Shown here: one piece after another, positions 56,722 through 64,000 of the stretch
Layout of the letters: each line of letters begins with the position of its first letter
Numbering within the stretch: the first letter of the stretch is position 1
Assembly (NCBI GenBank): GCA_029856045.1
Contig: JAHQWG010000039.1
Location: 56,728 to 120,727, forward strand
Length of the DNA: 64,000 bases
Direction: 5' to 3'
Origin: Promethearchaeia archaeon
GTDB taxonomy: Archaea > Asgardarchaeota > Lokiarchaeia > Sigyniarchaeales > SOKP01
Made by a program: the position numbers and the translations under genes
The notes under the pieces: model-generated
What the model saw: the letters and a program-made list of their open reading frames with translations, nothing else
What the model was told of the DNA's origin: nothing
Databases searched by the model: none

Positions 56722-58758
56722 ATGAATCTTAAATCAAATAGTTTCCAGAAAAAGGCAGGAATATTCTATACTCCAGAGTACATTAGTGAATTCATTGTAA
56801 AAAACGCAATTTTTGAATATATATTAACATTCTTTGAAAAAAGATATCAGAATATTGATGAATTAATTTTATCAGACAATCTTGATGACTTAAAAAAATT
56901 AAATAACATTATTATACATTTGAAAATCTTAGACCCAGCATGCGGAGCTGGCATATTTTTATTAAAATCGGGACAAATATTATTTGAATTAACGAGTAAA
57001 ATTGCAAAAAGATTAAATCTTAGAGAACCGACCTCCAAGAATAAGGTTGAGATATTAGAAAATAATCTTTACGGTGTTGATATATTTGAAGAAATTGTTC
57101 AAGAATGCAAATCCCAAATGAAAAAATGGTTGATTTCAAACGATCAACTTAATTTTAATAATTATGGAAATAAAAATATAAATTTTAATATAAAGGTTGG
57201 AAATAGTTTAATTAGCAGTTTAAATGAAGAAATAAATGGGGAAGATGCATTTAGTAAAGATTTTTCAATAGATTGGAAGTTATTCCACTGGAGTAAAGAA
57301 TTTCCTGAAGTAATTAAGAGCGGAGGATTTGATATCATTTTGGAAAATCCGCCCTATATTTTTACAAGAGGAGAGAATTTTTCTCCTTTACAGAAAAAGT
57401 ACTTCAAAAATTATATTTCTAAGTTAGGGTTAATTCAATCAAAAAAAGGAAGGCAAATTCAATCCAATAAATTAAATACGTATTCTCTATTTATCTTAAG
57501 GTCTTTAGAATTATTAAAAGAGGGTGGAAAATTAGCGGCAATAATTCCAAATAATTTTTTACGCAATACTAATCTCGATATTTACAGAGATTACATACTT
57601 AGTAATTATTCAATCAATCGAATTGTTGATTTATCTAATAGTGTTTTTCGAAATGTAGTTGCATCTATTGCCTGCTTATTTATTGAAAACAAAAAGCCAG
57701 ATGAGGAATTCAAGACGCAAATTATATCAAATATTGAAAATCTTAATGAAAACATTTATACAGAAAATAAGAGAACACAATCCAGTTTTCTGAAAAATAA
57801 GAGCTATGTAATTAATATTTATCTTGATGACACAGCACATAAAATTTGTGAAGAAATTATAAATAATTCAATAAGGTTAGGAGAAATTACTGAGTATATT
57901 ATTGAAGGAATTATCTGCTCTAAAAAGAGAAATGTCTTTGAAACTCGACTGATGTCCATAGATATGCCTTTTTTAGAGGGAAAAAATATTGATCGGTATA
58001 TTACTAAATGGTCTGGAAAGTTTATTAGATATAAAAGAGAAAATTTGCATAGGGCAAGACCTAATGAAGTATTTACTAGCAATAAATTGATATTACAAAG
58101 AATTAGTGGAGGACCTAAACCATTAAAAGTGAATTATGACCCTGGGATTTTTTATACATTTTCATCGATAAATAATATAATCATTAGTGACGAATACCGA
58201 AAGAAATTTCCTTTAAAACTTGTTTTAGTAATTTTAAACTCCAATCTAATGAACTGGTATTATGCAATAAATTTCTCAAATAGGTCAGAACTTACAGTAA
58301 ATATATCAAAAACTTTTTTGGAAGAAATACCTATTGTTAGACCTAAAAATAAATCCCTTTTTGAAAATATCGCAGATTATTTGATGTTTCTATTTCAGTA
58401 TTATAATATTGAAAATGAAAATTTAATTTTCAACGATGCGATGATCCAATTTTTTTATGAATTAAGTAATGGAATAGTTTATGAACTATATATGAATGAA
58501 AAAACTCATTCAAATTTATTAATTAATTTAGAAAATAAGTTAATGCCAATAGAATTTGATGATTGGATTTATGGAAAATTTAGTAATCTCATTTTTAAAG
58601 AAGAGCTATTTCATTTTAAAAAAATTGAAAAGATTAATCTTGAAAAAATAGAGAAGGTTTATGAGATTTTAATTAAAGATAACACGATTCGGACTAATTT
58701 AACTGAAATATTTGAAAATAAGTGGATAAAGTTTATTGAGAGAGGGGTTAAAAGGTGA
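56722..58758 (+). CDS. N6-adenine DNA methyltransferase (TaqI/Eco57I-like class)
   Basis: FYTPEYISEFIVKNA; ILDPACGAGIFLLKS; IILENPPYI; GGKLAAIIPNNFLR. Confidence 0.92.
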   Translation: MNLKSNSFQKKAGIFYTPEYISEFIVKNAIFEYILTFFEKRYQNIDELILSDNLDDLKKLNNIIIHLKILDPACGAGIFLLKSGQILFELTSKIAKRLNLREPTSKNKVEILENNLYGVDIFEEIVQECKSQMKKWLISNDQLNFNNYGNKNINFNIKVGNSLISSLNEEINGEDAFSKDFSIDWKLFHWSKEFPEVIKSGGFDIILENPPYIFTRGENFSPLQKKYFKNYISKLGLIQSKKGRQIQSNKLNTYSLFILRSLELLKEGGKLAAIIPNNFLRNTNLDIYRDYILSNYSINRIVDLSNSVFRNVVASIACLFIENKKPDEEFKTQIISNIENLNENIYTENKRTQSSFLKNKSYVINIYLDDTAHKICEEIINNSIRLGEITEYIIEGIICSKKRNVFETRLMSIDMPFLEGKNIDRYITKWSGKFIRYKRENLHRARPNEVFTSNKLILQRISGGPKPLKVNYDPGIFYTFSSINNIIISDEYRKKFPLKLVLVILNSNLMNWYYAINFSNRSELTVNISKTFLEEIPIVRPKNKSLFENIADYLMFLFQYYNIENENLIFNDAMIQFFYELSNGIVYELYMNEKTHSNLLINLENKLMPIEFDDWIYGKFSNLIFKEELFHFKKIEKINLEKIEKVYEILIKDNTIRTNLTEIFENKWIKFIERGVKR

Positions 58759-59014
58759 AAAATCTTATTCCATTTACTTATTTAAAATTCTAAAAATAAT
58801 TAAAATTACAAAATCTTAGAGCACTAATCTTTGATATGAGATTTTAAAAATAATTTTTGTAGTTAAAAATTTTTAATATTTAATTTGATAATTTAAATAT
58901 TATTGTCGGAAATATATCTATCGAATAATACCTTAAAGGTAAGATTGTTAATACGCAAAATTTTAAATATTAGAATTTGTTCTTAATAAAAATAAATATC
59001 AAATATCACAATAA

Positions 59015-60331
59015 TTGCGGGGAAATATCATAAAAAATTTAAACATAAATCAGAATAATCAACTGAAATATTTAATAATAAAAAACCCATTAGATTTACA
59101 AATTGAAAGAAAAGATATATTTTATCGCGAATCTTATTCCGAAATTATTGATTATATAAAATTTTTATTGAGTTCTGAGGTTGTATCATCAGAAATTAAA
59201 ATAAAGAAGATTAAAGGTTCAATTTTGATTGATGCTCCTTATGGTTCAGATATACTACGTTATATTAAATTGATTGCAAAGACATTCACTTTAAAATTTG
59301 TAAAATTAAATTTTTCCGAGATTAGAAAATCTCCTGATGATTTTATATTAAATTTTCCAAATATTTTTGATAATTTGGCTAAAAATTATAGGGATGCTAA
59401 AAAATTAGAGCAAGAACTTAAAGAAAAAGATAAAACCATTGAAAGAGCTTTAAAATTTATATTTGTTGTTGAAAATCAACAAGAATTTTTTCAGAGAAAC
59501 TATAAAGATATTCATTTTGATATATTCGAACATTTATATTATGAATTAAAAAATAAGATGGAAAATTTCAATTTTAACGAGAATGGGATTATTTTCCTAG
59601 GAATTAATCATCTGGAGAATTCTTTATGCCGAGCAAGTTTTAAATTATTTGATTTTTATTTAAAAATTCCAACTATCGCTGAAAATGAAAGAAGGATTAT
59701 CTTAGAAAAAATTAGTGAAGAGATATCTACAAATCATACTTTTGATGTGGGCAGAATTACTTCCTTAACTGATGGTTGGGAAGTAAAAGATATAAGGGAA
59801 TTGATAAGCACTGCATATTTACGGAATGTGGCAAAATTAAATGATTCTATTAATGATATTACAGAAACAATAGAAAAAATTATTGACAAAGGGGAATTTA
59901 TTCCTTCATATTTAATTTCATTAAATTCTATTCAAAATAAATTAGGGGAATTTCAAACTCCTATAAATTCCTCAATAGTTCAATCAATAAATCAAAATAA
60001 GAAATTTAAAATAGAACTTTCAAAAGTAGATCACAAAAAAATTCCAGAACTTGAATCCAAATTAAGAGCTGAAATAGAAAAGATTAAATCACAAAGAATT
60101 TCAAATTTTATGGTACAACAATTATATGAGGATGCAGCCTCAGAAAATTATACAGAGCTCTTAGTCATATTAGATAAGATGAAAAAGAAAGAACCCCTTG
60201 AAGATTACGATCGAAAATTATTAGCAGAATATTCTTTTATTTTGAATGACCCTCCAAATATCGCTTTAATACTGTTAGAAAAGGCAAAAAAAAGAATTGA
60301 TAATATTAAAAAAGCATTTAGGAAGGAATAG
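59015..60331 (+). CDS. Degenerate AAA-type ATPase-like protein (P-loop and Walker B lost)
   Basis: GSILIDAPYGSDILRYIKLIAKTFTLKFVKLN at Walker A position, GIIFLGINHL at Walker B position, ITSLTDGWEVKDIRELISTAY typical of the AAA lid; TTG start uncertain. Confidence 0.65.
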   Translation: MRGNIIKNLNINQNNQLKYLIIKNPLDLQIERKDIFYRESYSEIIDYIKFLLSSEVVSSEIKIKKIKGSILIDAPYGSDILRYIKLIAKTFTLKFVKLNFSEIRKSPDDFILNFPNIFDNLAKNYRDAKKLEQELKEKDKTIERALKFIFVVENQQEFFQRNYKDIHFDIFEHLYYELKNKMENFNFNENGIIFLGINHLENSLCRASFKLFDFYLKIPTIAENERRIILEKISEEISTNHTFDVGRITSLTDGWEVKDIRELISTAYLRNVAKLNDSINDITETIEKIIDKGEFIPSYLISLNSIQNKLGEFQTPINSSIVQSINQNKKFKIELSKVDHKKIPELESKLRAEIEKIKSQRISNFMVQQLYEDAASENYTELLVILDKMKKKEPLEDYDRKLLAEYSFILNDPPNIALILLEKAKKRIDNIKKAFRKE

Positions 60332-60364
60332 AAAATTTCGACAAAATCAAAAAAAATCAAGCCT

Positions 60365-63300
60365 ATGAAATCATCGGATAACCTAGACCAAGATGTCTAT
60401 ATTAAGGAAATCATATTAGAGAACTTTTTAGCCTTTCAGAGAGATAAAGCAGAATTTTCTAAAGGATTGGTACTGATTGTTGGTCCTAATTGGTCCGGTA
60501 AATCTACAATTTACCAAGGGATAAAGTTTGCCTTGGGTAGCAATGAACGGGATGAGAGATATTCAAAATGGTCTGATTTTATAAGATCCGGACAAAATCA
60601 TGCTCTAATCGAACTATATATTCAGACACCTGAGAATTTAATTGGAATACGAAGGACAGTTCTTAGAGGAAAAGCTCCGTTTTTTGAAATAAAGCAAAAA
60701 AATGATAAAGAATTCAAAAAAATTAATTCCCTTGAAATAAGAGATCTCGTGAAATCATTAAATTATAATCCGGATAATCAATTTTCTTTTGTCAGTCAAG
60801 GCAAAATCGATGCGTTTAAAGATATGAAACCTGAGGAATTATGTATTTTCTTAGAGGAAGGAGTGGGTTTAAAAGGATTAAGGCAGGAAATTTTAAATCA
60901 AAAAACTCAAGTAGCCAAATTACAAGAAAAATTAAAAGCATTAAAAACAGAGCAAAATAGTTGGAATTTTGAATTAAAATTATTGGAGCCTAAGTTAAAA
61001 AGATTAGAAGATAAGCGAAATTTGCTTAAAGACAGAGAAAACCTTACAGATGAGTTATTATGGGCTAATCGAGATAAAATAGAGAAAGAGATTTATATTC
61101 TCGAAGAAAATATTAAGAAAATTACTATTATAATTAATGATTTACAAAAGCAATTAGAAGATTTTATATCACAAACAAATGAAATCATTAAAAAAATTGA
61201 TAAAATTAATAAAAATTCAGAAAAACTGTCTGAGAATATTGGTAAAATAAGGGGTAGAATTTCAGAACTAGAGAAGATAATTCAACAGTGGAAGATTGAG
61301 CAACAAAAAATAAAGGTACGTTTAGAAGAATTAGAACAAAAAAAAAATAAATTAAAAAGTAAATTAAACAACAATAAAGCTAAAGGAAATAAAATCTCAG
61401 AAGAATTAAAAATCATTCGCAATAATATTAAAATACTAGATTCTGCAATCTCTGATATTTTAAAAGAACAAAATGAATTAGTAGAAAAGGTATCTATTCA
61501 CAAAGATTTTCTTGAGAAATTTAAGGGGACAAAAGGGGAATTAAGTAAAAAACAAGATGAACTTATTCAGAATACCCAAAAAATAACAGAAATTAATGAT
61601 GAAATCGATAGTATTTTCGCCGAATTAAGAGATGTGAAACATCAACTTGAGCAAAATAAATGGTTTCTTAAAGATAAGGATGAGAATTTACAAGAAAAGC
61701 TGATTAATCAACGTAATAATTTGGATAATAAAATTCATGATTTGAGAGAACAACTAAGTGAAATAAGAAAGGATCATGATAAAAAAGTTAATGCTTATAA
61801 AAGATTAAATTATTCCATTAGAGAAAAAAGATTATTCTTACCTTCAAATATCATATCTTTAAAAGAAGAAATTTATAATAGAAATCTAAACGCAAAAGGC
61901 CCAATAATTGAATTATTACAATATAATGATAAATTGGGGTTTGCAATTGAATCAGTTTTAGGAAAGAAAGTATTATTTAGTTTTATTGCAGGCGATTGGA
62001 ATACTTTTATTCTACTAAAAAAATTAAAAGATAGCCATAATGTTTATTGCAATATATATATACCAAAGGAAGTAAGTATTCGTCAATTTTCAAAATATGA
62101 AAAAATTGATGGAGTATTGGGCTATCTCGCAGAATTAATTAAAATTAAAGGCAATGATGAAGATGTAAGGAAATTAATTTTTTCTAAAGTGAAAAATTGT
62201 CTTGTAGTAGAAGATTTTACTACAGGAACACTTATGCATAAAAACTACAAATTTAGAGGTAAATGCGTTACATTAAAAGGCGAACAAATCATATCATATG
62301 ATTATGTTGTTGAAACCCCATATTTAAAGAAATTAGAAGGATTATTAAGTCCAACTAAACAAATGGATCAATTGTATCTATTAGAAATGGAAATAAGTAA
62401 ATCGAATGATGAAAGAAAGGATTTAGAATCCTTAAAAACTAAAATAGATCAAAAATATCGAGAAATTTCTAAGAAAATTGATGCCTTACCTACTCTTGAA
62501 TTATTATTTCGGCAAGAACAAAAACTTTTAAGCAAAAAAGATAATCTCCTTGAAATAAGAAAAAAAATGAACGAATTGAATGATAATATTGAAATACAAA
62601 TCGATAATTTGTTAAAAGAAGTAGAAATTTTAAAGAGAGAACAAAAACCAGAGTTTTTTGAATGGCAGAAGCGTTTAGAAAAGATTCCAGAAGAATTTGA
62701 TTTAAAAAACAGTGAAAAGAAGCATTGGTCAGAAATTAATGATGAAAAACAGAAATCATTATCTGAAATTCAAGAAATTATAAATAAAGAAACCGCTGAA
62801 TTTACAAAAATAAACGTTAATTATAAAACAACTAAAAAAGAGTTTCAAGGTAGAGATCAGAAGGCATTTGAAGTATTTCAAGAACTAACTGGACTTGAAA
62901 ATCAAATTAAGGATTTAAAAATTCAGAAAGAAAAATATGAGTTAGATAAAAAGACTCTAAAGGAAGAAGAAAATAAAATTAGACAAGAAAATCTTGAATT
63001 TAATTTAAATTATGAAAGAAAACAAGACCAATTGAGTTCACTACAAAATGATCTCCAATCTAAAATCTTAGATCTAGAAAAAGTTAATAAAGAGATTGGT
63101 CCAAAAATATTGAGTAAAGAAATAGAAATACGTCCAATTGAAGAAATTGAAAATGATCTTCTCGAATTGAATAAAAGATTAATGAAATACGCAGATATTG
63201 ACGATACTCTAGATTTAGAAAAAGAGAGAATTATTCAAACACTCAAAAAAATTGCTCAAAATCAAGCACAAATTCAGAGAGACCTTATTGAAGCAGAAGA

Positions 63301-63796
63301 AACCGAAAAAAATTTAGAAAATACATATTATAAAAAGTTTAATAAAATTATCAAAAAACTAGAAGATTTAATTAATAAAAAATTTGAAATCTCTGAAATT
63401 AAAGCTCAGTGTTCGATAGATTTATCGGGAAAATTTGAAAATTTAGGTATTAAAATTAAAGCAGCTTTATTAAAAGAACAGCTACGAGATATAACCGCAT
63501 TAAGTGGAGGGCAACGCTCTATTATTGCAATTTGTTTAATACTATCTTTACAAGAATTTAAATCAAGTAGGATAATTGTATTAGACGAAGCAGAATTATA
63601 CTTGGATGAAAATAACGCTGAAATCGCTTATAAATTAATAAAGAGCGCAATTCAGATGAATAAAATACAAATAATAATATTTGTGCCAAAAGCATCTAAA
63701 TATATTTTTTCAATGGCAGACAAACTTATTGGAGTTGCACGAAATGGAGCAATAGGTCCATCAACGATACTCCAACCTAAGATAAAAAGAACTTAA
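60365..63796 (+). CDS. SMC-family ATPase (SMC5/6-like features)
   Basis: Walker A VGPNWSGKST; QFSFVSQGKIDAF; long coiled coils; hinge-like centre KGPIIELLQYNDKLGFAIESVLG; C-terminal LSGGQRSIIAICLILSLQ and IIVLDEAELYLDENN. Confidence 0.9.
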   Translation: MKSSDNLDQDVYIKEIILENFLAFQRDKAEFSKGLVLIVGPNWSGKSTIYQGIKFALGSNERDERYSKWSDFIRSGQNHALIELYIQTPENLIGIRRTVLRGKAPFFEIKQKNDKEFKKINSLEIRDLVKSLNYNPDNQFSFVSQGKIDAFKDMKPEELCIFLEEGVGLKGLRQEILNQKTQVAKLQEKLKALKTEQNSWNFELKLLEPKLKRLEDKRNLLKDRENLTDELLWANRDKIEKEIYILEENIKKITIIINDLQKQLEDFISQTNEIIKKIDKINKNSEKLSENIGKIRGRISELEKIIQQWKIEQQKIKVRLEELEQKKNKLKSKLNNNKAKGNKISEELKIIRNNIKILDSAISDILKEQNELVEKVSIHKDFLEKFKGTKGELSKKQDELIQNTQKITEINDEIDSIFAELRDVKHQLEQNKWFLKDKDENLQEKLINQRNNLDNKIHDLREQLSEIRKDHDKKVNAYKRLNYSIREKRLFLPSNIISLKEEIYNRNLNAKGPIIELLQYNDKLGFAIESVLGKKVLFSFIAGDWNTFILLKKLKDSHNVYCNIYIPKEVSIRQFSKYEKIDGVLGYLAELIKIKGNDEDVRKLIFSKVKNCLVVEDFTTGTLMHKNYKFRGKCVTLKGEQIISYDYVVETPYLKKLEGLLSPTKQMDQLYLLEMEISKSNDERKDLESLKTKIDQKYREISKKIDALPTLELLFRQEQKLLSKKDNLLEIRKKMNELNDNIEIQIDNLLKEVEILKREQKPEFFEWQKRLEKIPEEFDLKNSEKKHWSEINDEKQKSLSEIQEIINKETAEFTKINVNYKTTKKEFQGRDQKAFEVFQELTGLENQIKDLKIQKEKYELDKKTLKEEENKIRQENLEFNLNYERKQDQLSSLQNDLQSKILDLEKVNKEIGPKILSKEIEIRPIEEIENDLLELNKRLMKYADIDDTLDLEKERIIQTLKKIAQNQAQIQRDLIEAEETEKNLENTYYKKFNKIIKKLEDLINKKFEISEIKAQCSIDLSGKFENLGIKIKAALLKEQLRDITALSGGQRSIIAICLILSLQEFKSSRIIVLDEAELYLDENNAEIAYKLIKSAIQMNKIQIIIFVPKASKYIFSMADKLIGVARNGAIGPSTILQPKIKRT

Positions 63797-63813
63797 AAAA
63801 AATAGGGATAATT

Positions 63814-64000
63814 ATGGAAAAAAATAACTCCTCTACCCCGTCTATTATTGAAGAAATTCAAGAAATTTTTGAGATAATTCATAGAGGATCCAAACATGCT
63901 CTAAGTGTAGATTTAAATCCAATTTTTCAAAAATTTAAGCGATCCATAAATACACAAAATCTGAACGAATCTTCCTCTGCATTTAGTAAGTTATGTAATA
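63814..64000 (+). CDS. Hypothetical protein, 3' truncated by window edge
   Basis: ATG 18 nt after the SMC stop; MEKNNSSTPSIIEEIQEIFEIIHRGSKHALSVDLNPIFQKFKRSINTQNLNESSSAFSKLCN... Confidence 0.6.
   Translation, partial: MEKNNSSTPSIIEEIQEIFEIIHRGSKHALSVDLNPIFQKFKRSINTQNLNESSSAFSKLCN

Noticed and set aside
60365-63796. Rad50 assignment for the SMC-like protein
   Set aside because: No CxxC zinc hook between the coiled coils; a hinge-like globular segment is present instead.
56722-63796. Complete restriction-modification, BREX or DISARM system
   Set aside because: No nuclease, helicase, PglZ or DrmA/B motifs seen; only the methylase is shared with such systems.
1-64000. CRISPR array, tRNA or transposase
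   Set aside because: No regularly spaced direct repeats with unique spacers, no GGTTCRANNCC-type tRNA signature, and no DDE/HUH/recombinase motifs seen on manual reading.

Overview
The window is AT-rich archaeal DNA. Its gene content points to an Asgard (Lokiarchaeia-like) archaeon: three Ras/Rab-like small GTPases, a TPR protein with a longin-like C-terminus, TBP, translin, archaeal ThrRS, the archaeal riboflavin kinase RbkR with a RibL-like FAD synthase, and type-2 IPP isomerase. This taxonomic call is inference from gene content only. From left to right: an ABC-2 exporter; an acyl-CoA/beta-oxidation-like locus (thiolase, enoyl-CoA hydratase, two acyl-CoA dehydrogenases, methylmalonyl-CoA mutase large chain, EtfBA, NudL-like NUDIX); a tandem winged-helix/TPR protein; a DtxR/ZIP metal locus with paired 16-bp palindromes; a secreted protein plus a membrane protein; a 1372-aa surface protein that reads as two 7-bladed propellers plus five Fn3-like modules; the GTPase/longin region; a second tandem winged-helix/TPR paralog; TBP; phosphate uptake genes; RbkR/RibL; translin; ThrRS; an ATP-grasp enzyme; a possible BRO1-like helical protein; a PH-HTH/double-HTH/ABC exporter operon; dPGM; Idi2; an N6-adenine methylase; and at the right edge a degenerate (catalytically dead-looking) AAA protein followed by an SMC-family ATPase and a truncated third ORF. 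The most system-like novelty is that pseudo-AAA + SMC + unknown ORF operon. Reading the gaps by hand also turned up several gene relics missing from the ORF track (a thiolase relic with two frameshifts and others with in-frame stops) and a non-canonical (ATA) start candidate for etfA. No tRNA, rRNA, CRISPR array or transposase was recognised.
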